NCBI RefSeq assembly: GCF_022763245.1 | Contig: NZ_JALEGV010000041.1 | Location: forward strand, 62,001 to 126,000 | Reading direction: 5' to 3' | DNA length: 64,000 nt | Source: Oricola sp. | Lineage (GTDB): Bacteria > Pseudomonadota > Alphaproteobacteria > Rhizobiales > Rhizobiaceae | In this document: positions 1 to 8,695 of the stretch, in pieces | Position numbering within the stretch: the stretch's first letter is position 1 | How the letters are laid out: every line of letters begins with the position of its first letter | Translations under genes and position numbers: made by a program | Notes under the pieces: model-generated | Told to the model about the DNA's origin: nothing | The model's database searches: none | What the model saw: only the letters and a program-made list of their open reading frames with translations

Positions 1-116
1 CCGTGCTCGACAAGGGCCTGCGCACCGGCGACATCATGTCGGACGGGTGCACGAAGGTGACGACCGGCGAAATGGGCGACGCGGTTCTTGAAGCCTATGT
101 CGCCGGAGACGCCTGA
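1..116 (+). CDS. leuB: 3-isopropylmalate dehydrogenase, C-terminal end only
   Basis: The first 116 bases encode the last 37 residues of a protein whose gene starts before the window. The tail (reading from base 3) contains [11 protein letters not shown] followed by CTKV and EMGDA, the characteristic C-terminus of LeuB. LeuB oxidises and decarboxylates 3-isopropylmalate in leucine biosynthesis in the cytoplasm. The stop codon TGA is at 114-116. The next gene begins inside this one, about 20 bases before the stop, which suggests translational coupling. The family call is fairly secure despite the short length because the tail is highly conserved. Confidence 0.85.
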   Translation, partial: VLDKGLRTGDIMSDGCTKVTTGEMGDAVLEAYVAGDA

Positions 117-612
117 GGACGTCGAAATCCGCTGGGCCGGCCCCGGCGATCGTGCCGCGATCGCCGAGCTCGTCTTGCAGACGAAGCGCCATTACGGCGA
201 AGAACCGGCGCCGGCGGCCGCGATCGAGGCGGCCGTCGCGGACTGGCTGGCGCAGAAGCCCGGCCACGCGCTTTTTGTGATCGCACATGTCGACGGCGCA
301 CCGGCCGGCTATGCCAGCGTCGCCGTCACGCCGCCGGGAATGGGCCTTTGCGCCGCGCTTTACATGAAGGAGCTGTTCGTTTCCTCCGAGGCGCGCGGCC
401 ACGGTATCGGCCACCGGCTCCTGGCCTTCATTGCCCGTTACTGCGTCGATCAGGACATCGAACGCATTGATCTGACCACCGCCGTCGACAATGATGCGGG
501 CATTCGCTTCTACGAACGCGCGGGCGCCACGGTGCAGAAGCAGAAGATCGCCCTGCGTTTCGAGACGGCAAGCCTCAGGCGGCTGGCCGGAGAGGATCAC
601 CAAGGGGAATAG
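97..612 (+). CDS. GNAT-family N-acetyltransferase
   Basis: A 171-residue protein with the single-domain GNAT fold. The acetyl-CoA pyrophosphate-binding loop is visible as RGHGIG, preceded by the beta strand ELFVSSEA; the typical C-terminal [13 protein letters not shown] stretch follows. It should transfer an acetyl group from acetyl-CoA to an amine, but the substrate cannot be told. ATG at 97 is chosen because it overlaps the 3' end of leuB; a TTG at 88 in the same frame is an alternative. The stop is only 4 bases before the next start, so the two are probably co-transcribed. Confidence 0.85.
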   Translation: MSPETPEDVEIRWAGPGDRAAIAELVLQTKRHYGEEPAPAAAIEAAVADWLAQKPGHALFVIAHVDGAPAGYASVAVTPPGMGLCAALYMKELFVSSEARGHGIGHRLLAFIARYCVDQDIERIDLTTAVDNDAGIRFYERAGATVQKQKIALRFETASLRRLAGEDHQGE

Positions 613-616
613 CGCC

Positions 617-1228
617 GTGTTCGACGCGTTTTTCTGCCGGGCCACGAGAGAAGAACGCTCCGCCGCCCTGCCCGGCGACGCCGAGATCGCCAACCCTCTC
701 GTCAGCCTCGATCACGCCCTCGACGTGGCGGCCCCGCCCGAAGCGGTGTGGCCCTGGCTCGCCCAGATGGGCGCCTGGCCGAAAGCCGGCTGGTACTCCT
801 ACGACATCCTCGACAATCGCGGCCACCGCAGCCTGCGCGCCATCGATCCCTCCCTGACGGATATCGCGCTCGGCAGCGTCTTCCCGGCGCTGCCCGCCGT
901 CACCGACTGTTTCATCCTGACGGAGTTCGAGGCCGAGCGCTTCCTCGTCCTCTCGGTGCCCGGGCCGCAGGGGCCGCAAGGCGAGACCGGGACCGCCGCT
1001 TGGCGGCGATCCTTTGACCGTTCCAATTGGACGTGGATGCTGACGCCGACGACAAAAGGGACGCGCATCCATGTGCGCGCCCGGCTCGGCTGGCTGGAGA
1101 TGGATCTGCCTTTGCTCGGCACCGTGCAATTTCCGGCCCGGCTCGCCCGGCTGATCGCCGCGCCGGTGCATTTCATCATGCAGCAAAGGCAATTGTGGAA
1201 CATCAGGCGACGCGCCGAAACCGATTAG
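617..1228 (+). CDS. SRPBCC (START/Bet v1-like) superfamily protein
   Basis: A 203-residue cytoplasmic protein. The segment SLDHALDVAAPPEAVWPWLAQ near the N-terminus is the usual start of the SRPBCC hydrophobic-cavity fold (HxLxVxAPPExVWPWLxQMG), followed by GWYSYDxLDN, also typical of the subgroup. These proteins bind or act on hydrophobic ligands; no specific ligand can be inferred. GTG at 617 is chosen because AAGGGGAA lies just upstream and because the cavity fold begins soon after; the frame is open further upstream (to 491) but that part is a shadow of the acetyltransferase gene. Confidence 0.7.
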   Translation: MFDAFFCRATREERSAALPGDAEIANPLVSLDHALDVAAPPEAVWPWLAQMGAWPKAGWYSYDILDNRGHRSLRAIDPSLTDIALGSVFPALPAVTDCFILTEFEAERFLVLSVPGPQGPQGETGTAAWRRSFDRSNWTWMLTPTTKGTRIHVRARLGWLEMDLPLLGTVQFPARLARLIAAPVHFIMQQRQLWNIRRRAETD

Positions 1229-1251
1229 GCTTCGGCGCGCGCCATGTCGGA

Positions 1252-1941
1252 TCAGCGCCAGGTCGTGTAGCCGATCGACAATGTCTTCGGCGAACGCTGC
1301 GTCAGCGCGTTGACGCGGAACTGCGAGACGCGACCCTCATTGGTTCGCACGCAGATGTAGCTGCCGACCGGAAGGTCGCTGAGCGAAACGCGATTGCGTG
1401 TCATCCGGGCCCGCGAGCAGCCGTCGTAACCGCGCGCTGAGCGATCGCCGACCCCGATCTGGGCACCGTTCTGCGGCACCAGATAGAGCAGGGCGCGGGT
1501 TTCGGCCTGGAACCAGAAATCGGCTCCCTGGCGCGCGACCGCGCCGCGATCGAGATCGAACATGAAGGTCTGGGGGACGTCGATCCCGCCGGTGGAATAG
1601 GTCTGCGGACGACCCGGCTGGCCGCCGCCGCCCGGACCCGGACGGCGCTCGCAATTGAAGCCGCCGCGCACGGCCTGGCACACCTGGCGGCCCGGCGCTT
1701 CGCGCTGCACGCTGCCCGACGCGCCGTAATAGCAGATCAGCGCCGGCTTGCCGCCGATGTCGCGGACCTTGGTGTCCGACAGGCGATCCACGATCGGCGT
1801 CGTCCACCAGCCGTTCGGCAGCTGGTCGGTGATGGTTCTGCGGGCCTGCTGAAGCGGGCACTGGATGTAGTCGGCTTTCGCGACGGTCGCGAAACCAGTG
1901 AGTAGGGCGGCTGCGGCCGCCAGCGCAAGCACGAGGCGCAT
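1252..1941 (-). CDS. secreted protein of unknown function
   Basis: A 229-residue protein with a clear Sec signal peptide (charged MR, then an Ala/Leu-rich stretch, probable cleavage after AKA at about residue 23). The mature part has cysteines that could form disulfides in the periplasm (C28, and others near residues 69, 88, 96) and a Gly/Pro-rich linker near residues 100-110. A very strong ribosome site AAGGAGG sits 7 bases before the ATG. I do not recognise the family. It is convergent with the upstream SRPBCC gene and divergent from asd. Confidence 0.75.
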   Translation of the reverse strand: MRLVLALAAAAALLTGFATVAKADYIQCPLQQARRTITDQLPNGWWTTPIVDRLSDTKVRDIGGKPALICYYGASGSVQREAPGRQVCQAVRGGFNCERRPGPGGGGQPGRPQTYSTGGIDVPQTFMFDLDRGAVARQGADFWFQAETRALLYLVPQNGAQIGVGDRSARGYDGCSRARMTRNRVSLSDLPVGSYICVRTNEGRVSQFRVNALTQRSPKTLSIGYTTWR

Positions 1942-2015
1942 GCTGTTTCCTCCTTGTCACGCCGGACCCGTCGCCGGCGGGAACAACCCTATCGGCCCCG
2001 GATAACGCCATGATG

Positions 2016-2044
2016 TTGACTTTCGCACACTCCGGAATAATAAG
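2016..2044 (+). promoter_or_regulatory. candidate sigma-70 type promoter for asd
   Basis: TTGACT at 2016-2021 and AATAAG at 2039-2044 are 17 bases apart, about 130 bases before the asd start. The -35 matches consensus at five of six positions, the -10 at four of six. It is the best promoter-like pair in this intergenic region; no experimental support. Confidence 0.35.
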
Positions 2045-2173
2045 ACGGCCACCATGAGCACCATTGTGTCGAAAACCACGAAGACGTTCTGACCGCTCCG
2101 CCCCACACTCTCCCGGGGGCGGGATGAGTGGTGCTTGCCAAGCGAAGGGGAGAGAAGAGCAGGAACAAGAGCC

Positions 2174-3208
2174 ATGGGCTTCACAATCGCCATCGCAGGC
2201 GCAACCGGCAATGTCGGTCGCGAAATGCTCGAGATCCTCGCCGAACGCGGATTCCCGGCCGACACCGTCGTGCCGCTGGCGTCGCGCCGGTCCATCGGTC
2301 AGGAAGTCTCCTTCGGCGACAAGACGCTCAAGGTCCAGGCGCTGGAAAATTACGACTTCTCCGATTGCGACATTTGCCTGATGTCGGCGGGCGGCAACGT
2401 CTCCAAGGAATGGTCGCCGAAGATCGCCGCCAAGGGCTGCGTCGTCATCGACAATTCCTCCGCCTGGCGCTACGACTCCGACGTTCCGCTGATCGTGCCG
2501 GAAGTCAACGCCGACGCGATCGAGGGCTTCACCAAGCGCAACATCATCGCCAATCCCAACTGCTCGACCGCCCAGCTCGTCGTCGCGCTGAAGCCGCTGC
2601 ATGACGCCGCGAAGATCAAGCGCATCGTCGTGTCGACCTACCAGTCGGTCTCCGGCGCCGGCAAGGAAGGCATGGACGAGCTCTTCACCCAGACGCGCGC
2701 CGTCTTCGTCTCCGACCAGATGGAGACCAAGAAGTTCACCAAGCGCATCGCCTTCAACGTCATTCCCCACATCGACGTCTTCATGGAAGACGGCTACACG
2801 AAGGAGGAATGGAAGGTGCTGGCCGAGACCAAGAAGATGCTCGACCCGAAGATCAAGGTCACCTGCACCGCCGTGCGCGTGCCGGTCTTCATCGGCCATT
2901 CCGAAGCGGTCAACATCGAGTTCGAGAACCCGATCACGGCCGACGAGGCACGCGACATCCTGCGCGAGGCGCCGGGCTGCATCGTCATCGACAAGCAGGA
3001 AGACGGCGGCTACATCACGCCTTATGAATCCGCCGGCGAGGACGCCACCTATATCAGCCGCATCCGCGAGGATGCCACGGTGGAGAACGGCCTCAACATC
3101 TGGGTCGTCTCCGACAATTTGCGCAAGGGCGCCGCGCTGAACACGGTGCAGATCGCCGAATTGCTGGTGAACCGGCACCTGATCGAGCCGAAAAAGCAAG
3201 CTGCCTGA
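2174..3208 (+). CDS. asd: aspartate-semialdehyde dehydrogenase
   Basis: A 344-residue enzyme that reduces aspartyl phosphate to aspartate semialdehyde with NADPH, the branch point to lysine, diaminopimelate, threonine and methionine. The N-terminal nucleotide loop GATGNVG is at residues 9-15 and the catalytic cysteine is C130 in the NPNCST motif; the QSVSGAGK stretch follows at about 157. Length is normal for the family. ATG 2174 is preferred over the in-frame ATG at 2135 because the nucleotide-binding strand starts right after it. Located near leuB, as in many rhizobia. Confidence 0.96.
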   Translation: MGFTIAIAGATGNVGREMLEILAERGFPADTVVPLASRRSIGQEVSFGDKTLKVQALENYDFSDCDICLMSAGGNVSKEWSPKIAAKGCVVIDNSSAWRYDSDVPLIVPEVNADAIEGFTKRNIIANPNCSTAQLVVALKPLHDAAKIKRIVVSTYQSVSGAGKEGMDELFTQTRAVFVSDQMETKKFTKRIAFNVIPHIDVFMEDGYTKEEWKVLAETKKMLDPKIKVTCTAVRVPVFIGHSEAVNIEFENPITADEARDILREAPGCIVIDKQEDGGYITPYESAGEDATYISRIREDATVENGLNIWVVSDNLRKGAALNTVQIAELLVNRHLIEPKKQAA

Positions 3209-3218
3209 TCCACGATTC

Positions 3219-3247
3219 AGCCGGACGGAGCGACGCTTCGTCCGGCT
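3219..3247 (+). terminator. hairpin downstream of asd
   Basis: AGCCGGACG and CGTCCGGCT form a perfect 9-bp stem, with AGC/GCT pairing further inside across one mismatch. It starts 10 bases after the asd stop. There is no following T-run, so intrinsic termination may be weak or Rho-assisted. Confidence 0.5.
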
Positions 3248-3322
3248 ATTGTGCGGGGCAGTTCACGCGAAAGACCGCGACAAAACGCCCTTCGGGACGT
3301 TGCGCGCTGGATAAATCGCGCC

Positions 3323-3347
3323 GACATCAATAAAATAGGTTGATGTC
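3323..3347. promoter_or_regulatory. palindromic operator overlapping the marR start codon
   Basis: A perfect inverted repeat, GACATCAA (3323-3330), nine spacer bases, TTGATGTC (3340-3347). The right arm contains the ATG of the MarR gene (3343). A dimeric MarR regulator bound here would cover the initiation site of its own gene, so autoregulation is the natural inference. Confidence 0.6.
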
Positions 3348-3783
3348 AAAGGTTTCGGATTTTCCGTATGAATCGACGCTCGAGGTGCGTGACACCTGCA
3401 TGTGCCTGCATCTGCAGCGCGCGGCGCGTGCCGTCGCCCGTCGTTTCGACGAGGCCTTTCGCCCGCTCGGCCTGACCAACGGCCAGTTTTCCATCCTGAT
3501 GTCGCTCAACCGGCCGGAAGCGCCGGTGATGGGGGACGTGGCCCGTCTGCTCGCTCTCGACCGGACGACGCTGACCGCCAATCTCAAGCCGCTGGAGCGT
3601 CGCGGCCTCGTGGAGATCCGGCCGGACGCCGACGATCGCCGCAGCCGGCGGCTGAAACTGACCAAGGACGGCGAACAGCTTCTGCTGCAGGCCCATCCGA
3701 TCTGGCGCGATACCCACGCGGACCTCGACAGCCAGATCGACGATCCCCAGCGCCTGCGCGACGACCTCCTGAAACTCGCCTGA
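3343..3783 (+). CDS. MarR-family transcriptional regulator
   Basis: A 146-residue winged-helix regulator. The helix-turn-helix is around residues 60-85 (MGDVARLLALDRTTLTANLKP) and the wing contains the DxRxxR signature DDRRSRR near residue 100. Two cysteines, C19 and C21, fall in the N-terminal helix roughly where OhrR-type regulators carry their peroxide-sensing cysteine, so redox control is possible but unproven. ATG 3343 is preferred over TTG 3340. A perfect palindrome spans the start codon. Next gene is convergent, so its only obvious target here is itself; other targets would lie elsewhere. Confidence 0.88.
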   Translation: MSKVSDFPYESTLEVRDTCMCLHLQRAARAVARRFDEAFRPLGLTNGQFSILMSLNRPEAPVMGDVARLLALDRTTLTANLKPLERRGLVEIRPDADDRRSRRLKLTKDGEQLLLQAHPIWRDTHADLDSQIDDPQRLRDDLLKLA

Positions 3784-3821
3784 ACGCCGTCGGACGGCCT
3801 GTGCCGCCACCCGAAACGAAA

Positions 3822-3848
3822 AAGGCCGGCGCTCGTCACGCCGGCCTT
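3822..3848. terminator. bidirectional terminator between marR and the RND pump gene
   Basis: AAGGCCGGCG (3822-3831), a 7-base loop, CGCCGGCCTT (3839-3848): a 10-bp GC-rich stem, with A-residues before it, in the 89-bp gap between two convergent genes. It could serve both strands; the A-run on the left gives a U-run for the minus-strand transcript. Confidence 0.7.
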
Positions 3849-3872
3849 CCTGTCTGATCCTTCCGAACTACC

Positions 3873-6800
3873 TTATTCTGCCGCTTTCGGAAACTCGCGC
3901 ACATTGTCGTAGCGCTCGTCGCCGTCCGATTGCTCGGGCGCCGCGGGGGCCTCGTCGGGCTTGTCCTCGGGCTCGACCTTGACCGCCGGCTTCCTGCCGC
4001 GCCGGAAGATCTTGGCGAGCACGCTGCGCTCGTCTGCGATCCAGGCATTGTCGCGCGTGAACAGCATCAGCGCGGACGGCGTGACCACCAGCGTCAGGAT
4101 GGTCGAGAACGCCAGGCCGAAGACGATGGCGCTCGACAAGGCGATCCACCACTGCGTCGACGGCGCGCCCATCGTCACTTCGTGGCTGATGATCGCCAGG
4201 TTGATCCCGAAAGCGATCGGCAGCACGCCGAGGATCGCGGTCACCGCCGTCAGCATCACCGGGCGCACGCGCTCGCGGCAGGTTTCAAGAACCGCCTCGA
4301 GCTTGTCCCAGCCTTCCGACCGCAGATGCACATAGGTGTCAATCAACACGATGTTGTTGTTCACCACCACGCCCGCCAGCGCGATCGTGCCCACCGCCGT
4401 CATGACGATCACGAAGGGCTGCTGCATGATCAAAAGGCCGAGCAACACGCCGACCGTCGACATGACCACCGCGCTCAGCACCAGCGCCACATAGGTGAAC
4501 CTGTTGAACTGGGCGAGAAGCAACGCGAAGATCAGGAAGATCGCCACGCCGAAGGCCTTGCCGAGGAAGGCCGAGGCTTCGGCGCTTTCCTCGTTGGAGC
4601 CGCCGAGCTTCCAGCGGATGTTGTCCGGCAGGCCGAGCGTCGGCAACGCCTCGGCGACCTTCGCCTGCATCTCAGCGTCCTGAACGCCTTCGATGAGGTT
4701 CGCCTGCACCGTGATGGTCCGCGTCGTGTCGAGCCGCTTCAGCGTGCCGAGGCTGCGCGCCGGCTCACGCGAGACGAAGTTCGACAGCGGAACCGCGCCC
4801 TGCGAGGTCTCGATGCGCAACTGGTCGAGCATCGACAGCGTGCGACGGTCCTCCGGCAGGCGCAGGCGGATGTCCACCGCGTCGTCGGTTCCCGCCGGGC
4901 GGTAATCGGACAGCTTCAGACCTGTGGTCACCAGCTGCACGACCGTGCCGACGGAACTCGGGCCGATACCATATTTGGCCGCTTCGGTGCGGTCGACCTT
5001 GAGCTCCCAGTCGATCGACGGCGGCGGAAGGCCGTCCGAAAGATCGATGATCTCGGGCTGCGAGCGCAGGTAGTCGGCAACCGTGCGGGCCGCGTCGTCG
5101 AGCCCTTCGGGATCGTCTGCGGACAATTCGACCTGGATCGGCTTGCCCTGCGGCGGACCGGCCTCGGGAACCGAAACCTCGGCCTCGATGCCGGGCAGCC
5201 CGGTCAGGGCGCCGCGCAGATCGGTCAGGATCTCGCTCGCGCCCTTGCGCTCGCGCCAGTCGACGAACTCGTACTGAATCGTGCCGATCACGTCCTCGTC
5301 GACCGAGCCGCCGAAGCCGGAACCGCCCGACGACGCGCCGACGCGCGCATAGACCGTCTCGACTCCGGGCCAGCCGAGCAGGCGCTGCTCGACGATGCGA
5401 ACGGCGGCGTCCTGTTCGTCCAGCGACAGGTTGCCCCGCGCATGCACATAGACGAGGCCATATTCCGGCTCGACGCTCGGGAAGAACTCGGTGCCCTTGT
5501 TGTATTTGCCGAAGGCGATCACGATCGCCACCATCAGCGCCACGACAAGCAAAAGCGTGACGATCGGGAACCGCACCGCCTTTTTGACGACCGCCATGTA
5601 GAGCCCGTCCGGCGCGCGCTCCTCGACCGTCGCCTTGCCGAAGATCGAGCCGAGCGTCGGCGCGAAGAACAGGGCGTAGAGGATCGAGGCCGAAAGGGTG
5701 AAAATCAGCGTCAACGGCAGGTAGCCCATGAACTCGCCGACAATGCCGGGCCAGAACAGGAGCGGCGAGAAGGCCGCGATACGCGTCGCCGTGGCGACCA
5801 CCACCGGACCGAACATGCGCCGCGCGGCCTCGGCGAAGGCCGGGCCTGAGGCCATGCCCTCGGTCATCCGCCGCTCGGCATATTCCGTCACGATGATCGC
5901 GTCGTCGACCAGCATGCCCACCGCGAGGATGAGGCTGAACAGCACCACGATGTTGACCGTGAAGCCGGCCAGCGACAGGGCGAGAATGCCCATCAGGAAC
6001 GAGGTCGGGATCGCCAGGCCGATCAGGATCGAGGACCGGATGCCCAGGAAGTAGAGGATGACGATGAACACCAGGATCACCGCCGTCAGCACCGAGTTCT
6101 GAAGATCCTCGAGCAGCGTGCGGATGTCGGTCGATTTGTCCTGGCTGAAGCTGATCTCGACGCCCGACGGCAGCAGCGGCTCGAATTCGGCGGCCACCGC
6201 CTTCACCCCGTCGATCGTCTCGATCAGGTTGGCGCCCGAGCGCTTCGACACCTCGATCGCGATCGCCGGCTTGCCGTTCAGCCGCGCGATGGAGGTCGCG
6301 TCCTCGAAGGTCGAGCGGATCGACGCGAGATCACGCGCGCGCACCACGGCGTTTCCGCTGGCGGCGATCGGCAGGTTGGCGATGTCCTCGACGGTCTCGA
6401 TCAGGGCCGGAACCTTGACGGCGTATTTTCCCTCTTCGCCCTGCAGAGTGCCGGCCGCAACGAGCTGGTTGTTGGCGGCCACGCCGCCGATCAGCGCGTC
6501 GAGCTGCAGATTGTAGGAGGAGAGCTTCACCGGATCGATGATGACTTCCACCATCTCGTCGCGCGAGCCCTGGAGGTTCGCTTCCAGGACGCCGGAGACT
6601 TCCTCGATATGGTCGCGCAATTCCTTGGCGGCGCGCGTCAGCACCCGCTCCGGCGCATGACCCGACAGGGTGACGACCAGGATCGGGAATTCGGAGATGT
6701 TGACCTCGTTGACCGAGGGCTCGTCCGTGCCGTCCGGGAATTCCTGCTTGGCGTCGTCCACCTTGGAACGCACGTCCTGCAGCGCCGTCGACATGTCGGC

Positions 6801-7097
6801 GTCGGGCTCGAACTCGATGATCACGTTGCCACCGCCCTGATAGGCGTTGGAAGTGATCGTGTTGATGCCCTTGATGTTCTTGATCTGCGTCTCGACCGGC
6901 CGCACCAGCAGGCGCTCCGCGTCTTCCGGCGAAATGCCGCGCAGATGCAGGCTCACATAGACCACGCCGACCTGGACGTCCGGCTCGGCCTCTTTCGGGA
7001 TGTTGATGTAGGCGAGCGCGCCGGCGACGAGAACGAAGAGCAGCGTGACGATCGTCAGCCGCGCGTTCTTCACCGCAACTCCGAGGAAACCCATCAT
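3873..7097 (-). CDS. RND-family efflux pump, inner membrane subunit (AcrB/HAE1-like)
   Basis: A 1074-residue proton-driven exporter of the resistance-nodulation-division family. It begins with a membrane helix (IVTLLFVLVAGALAYI, about 15-30) and then the porter domain; the proton-relay signature GMLVDDAIIVTE with paired aspartates lies in TM4 near residues 393-405, and the second half repeats the arrangement, with VVVNNNIVLIDTY near residue 910. The C-terminal 50 residues are charged and cytoplasmic. Two in-frame ATGs at 7097 and 7094 are equally plausible. It starts 2 bases after the adaptor gene stop, so both form one operon. No TolC-like gene is in the window. Confidence 0.93.
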   Translation of the reverse strand: MMGFLGVAVKNARLTIVTLLFVLVAGALAYINIPKEAEPDVQVGVVYVSLHLRGISPEDAERLLVRPVETQIKNIKGINTITSNAYQGGGNVIIEFEPDADMSTALQDVRSKVDDAKQEFPDGTDEPSVNEVNISEFPILVVTLSGHAPERVLTRAAKELRDHIEEVSGVLEANLQGSRDEMVEVIIDPVKLSSYNLQLDALIGGVAANNQLVAAGTLQGEEGKYAVKVPALIETVEDIANLPIAASGNAVVRARDLASIRSTFEDATSIARLNGKPAIAIEVSKRSGANLIETIDGVKAVAAEFEPLLPSGVEISFSQDKSTDIRTLLEDLQNSVLTAVILVFIVILYFLGIRSSILIGLAIPTSFLMGILALSLAGFTVNIVVLFSLILAVGMLVDDAIIVTEYAERRMTEGMASGPAFAEAARRMFGPVVVATATRIAAFSPLLFWPGIVGEFMGYLPLTLIFTLSASILYALFFAPTLGSIFGKATVEERAPDGLYMAVVKKAVRFPIVTLLLVVALMVAIVIAFGKYNKGTEFFPSVEPEYGLVYVHARGNLSLDEQDAAVRIVEQRLLGWPGVETVYARVGASSGGSGFGGSVDEDVIGTIQYEFVDWRERKGASEILTDLRGALTGLPGIEAEVSVPEAGPPQGKPIQVELSADDPEGLDDAARTVADYLRSQPEIIDLSDGLPPPSIDWELKVDRTEAAKYGIGPSSVGTVVQLVTTGLKLSDYRPAGTDDAVDIRLRLPEDRRTLSMLDQLRIETSQGAVPLSNFVSREPARSLGTLKRLDTTRTITVQANLIEGVQDAEMQAKVAEALPTLGLPDNIRWKLGGSNEESAEASAFLGKAFGVAIFLIFALLLAQFNRFTYVALVLSAVVMSTVGVLLGLLIMQQPFVIVMTAVGTIALAGVVVNNNIVLIDTYVHLRSEGWDKLEAVLETCRERVRPVMLTAVTAILGVLPIAFGINLAIISHEVTMGAPSTQWWIALSSAIVFGLAFSTILTLVVTPSALMLFTRDNAWIADERSVLAKIFRRGRKPAVKVEPEDKPDEAPAAPEQSDGDERYDNVREFPKAAE

Positions 7098-7099
7098 GT

Positions 7100-8239
7100 T
7101 CAGATCGCTCCTGCGGTCGCTTCCTCGACCAACTTGCGTATGGTCTCGGCGTCCGCCTCGACCGGATTGACCTTGACGCCGTCGCCGACGAAATTCTGTC
7201 CGGCCACGATCACGCGTGCGCCTTTCGGGATGCCGCCGAGGATCAGCGCCCCGGTCGAATCGTCGACGATGTCGATCGGGTGGAACACCACCTCGTCATT
7301 CTCGTTGACCGTCCGCACGCCCAGTTCGCCGTTGTCGTTGAGGGCGACGACCGACCGCGGAACCGGAGTGGCCAGCACGGGCGCGCCGCGCAGGATGACT
7401 TCCGTCGTCATGCCCGACGGGATCGTCAGGTCCGGATTGGCCACCTCGACCTCGACGGTGAAGGTGCGCGTCGCGGCCTGCGCCTCGCGGCTGATGTAGC
7501 GGATCGTGCCGGTTACGGTCTCGCCGTTGACCAGCCGCAGATCGGCCTTGTCGCCGACCCGGGCGACACCGAGATCGCTTTCATTGACTTCGCCGAGCCC
7601 GATGATCGGATCGAGCGCGATGAGCTTGGCAACGCCCGTTCCCGTGCTGACGGCGGCGCCGTCCTCGACCTGCACGACGTCGATCACCCCGTCATAGGGT
7701 GCGATGACGTCGAGCTTGTCGACCTCGGCCTGTGCGGCCTCGACCTGGCTCTCGGCAGCCCGCAGCGCCGACATGGCGGCGTCGCCCTGCAGCTTGGCGA
7801 GCGTGCCCTTTTCCACCAGCCTCATCTTGGCGTCGGCCTCGGCCTTGGCCTGTTCGAGCGCCTGCTCGGCCGAGCGCAAGGCCGCCTCGCGGCCTTCCGG
7901 CGCGATGCGGGCGATGACGTCACCCTCTTTCACCGCGTCGCCCTGCCTGACGAGCAATTCGTCGATGATGCCGCCGGCGCGGGCCGTCAGCGTCGTTTCC
8001 TTGTCGGCCTCGGTGACGCCAGAGATCTTCACCGACCGGGCGTGATCGATCTGCGGAATGACGGCGACACCGACCGTCGGCAGCGCCTTCGTGGTCTCGG
8101 CCTGCGTTTCGGTCGCTTCGGCAGCCGGCGTTTCGCTCGCAGCGCTGGCCTGGCTTCCGACCGAAGAGAATTCGCCGGTGGCGATCCAGGCGGCAGACCC
8201 GAGGAAAACGAGTATGGCAATGTAACGGTTTGATTTCAT
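7100..8239 (-). CDS. RND efflux periplasmic adaptor (membrane fusion protein)
   Basis: A 379-residue HlyD/AcrA-type adaptor. One N-terminal hydrophobic segment (about 6-22) without a lipobox cysteine suggests a membrane anchor or cleaved signal. The lipoyl-like half motif is seen near residues 85-110 (ARAGGIIDELLVRQGDAVKEGDVIARI), a coiled-coil hairpin follows (about 115-175, rich in Ala, Glu and Gln), then the second lipoyl half (APYDGVIDVVQVEDGAAVSTGT) and beta-barrel domains. It links the pump encoded next to it to an outer-membrane channel. Divergent from the tetR gene, with a palindromic operator in its leader. Confidence 0.92.
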   Translation of the reverse strand: MKSNRYIAILVFLGSAAWIATGEFSSVGSQASAASETPAAEATETQAETTKALPTVGVAVIPQIDHARSVKISGVTEADKETTLTARAGGIIDELLVRQGDAVKEGDVIARIAPEGREAALRSAEQALEQAKAEADAKMRLVEKGTLAKLQGDAAMSALRAAESQVEAAQAEVDKLDVIAPYDGVIDVVQVEDGAAVSTGTGVAKLIALDPIIGLGEVNESDLGVARVGDKADLRLVNGETVTGTIRYISREAQAATRTFTVEVEVANPDLTIPSGMTTEVILRGAPVLATPVPRSVVALNDNGELGVRTVNENDEVVFHPIDIVDDSTGALILGGIPKGARVIVAGQNFVGDGVKVNPVEADAETIRKLVEEATAGAI

Positions 8240-8316
8240 CGTCGTCTCTACAATCGCAAGAACCGGCTATAGGCCCGGGATGGCCTTCAGGTGGCCGTCT
8301 TCAATTCCTATTCAAG

Positions 8317-8337
8317 AAACCGGACGGTTTGTCCGGT
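8317..8337. promoter_or_regulatory. overlapping palindromes, likely TetR operator of the efflux operon
   Basis: Two interlocked perfect inverted repeats: AAACCG-GA-CGGTTT (8317-8330) and ACCGGAC-GGTTT-GTCCGGT (8319-8337). They lie 78-98 bases upstream of the adaptor start, where a promoter is expected; weak -35/-10-like elements (CGGACA and AATAGG on the minus strand, 17 apart) overlap them. The obvious binder is the divergent TetR protein. Confidence 0.65.
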
Positions 8338-8652
8338 CGTTTTCGAACATTTGTGAAATCGATTGTTGTCGGATTGCCACATATTCCTATGCACAAGGCC
8401 CGAAACAGTGATTTCGATCTCCGTATCTACGGACCAATGTCCACTGCATTGTCATAACCACCCACAACCGACGGTCCTGGGTGCTATGGCACTGTATTCG
8501 TTAAGATCTCGAACGTCCGGCGCCCCGGTCTGGACGGTGATGGCGCGCCCGGAACGCCCCGAACCACATTCAGGTCATCCGAAACCGCATGCTGGATCCC
8601 GTCTTGCAACACATCTTGCATGGCTTTCGGCCCTGCCCGGAGCACCCCATCC
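8338..8652. other. intergenic region between efflux operon and tetR, no gene seen
   Basis: About 315 bases between the operator and the tetR promoter. Short open frames here (for example from 8363) have no ribosome site and unusual composition and I do not accept them. No tRNA-like fold, strong terminator or repeat was recognised. Confidence 0.5.
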
Positions 8653-8695
8653 TGACAAATTGACAAAATAACGAAAAATGTCATATCGTCAAGAC
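8653..8695 (+). promoter_or_regulatory. tetR promoter with tandem TGACAAA repeats
   Basis: TGACAAAT and TGACAAAA are tandem 8-base repeats at 8653-8668. TTGACA (8660-8665) is a perfect -35; 18 bases on, TATCGT (8684-8689) is a four-of-six -10. The predicted transcript would then start near 8696, exactly at an in-frame ATG, suggesting a leaderless mRNA. TGACA (8661-8665) and TGTCA (8679-8683) also form an inverted repeat. Confidence 0.4.

Noticed and set aside
1337..3199. 620-codon minus-strand ORF across the secreted-protein and asd genes
   Set aside because: It is antisense to asd, shows no known domain except where it shadows real genes, and reflects the high-GC lack of stops.
3930..5849. 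639-codon plus-strand ORF opposite the RND pump
   Set aside because: Antisense to a complete and well-supported pump gene; Arg/His-rich composition typical of a shadow frame.
8363..8671. 102-codon ORF in the efflux/tetR intergenic region
   Set aside because: No ribosome site, no domain, overlaps the predicted tetR promoter.
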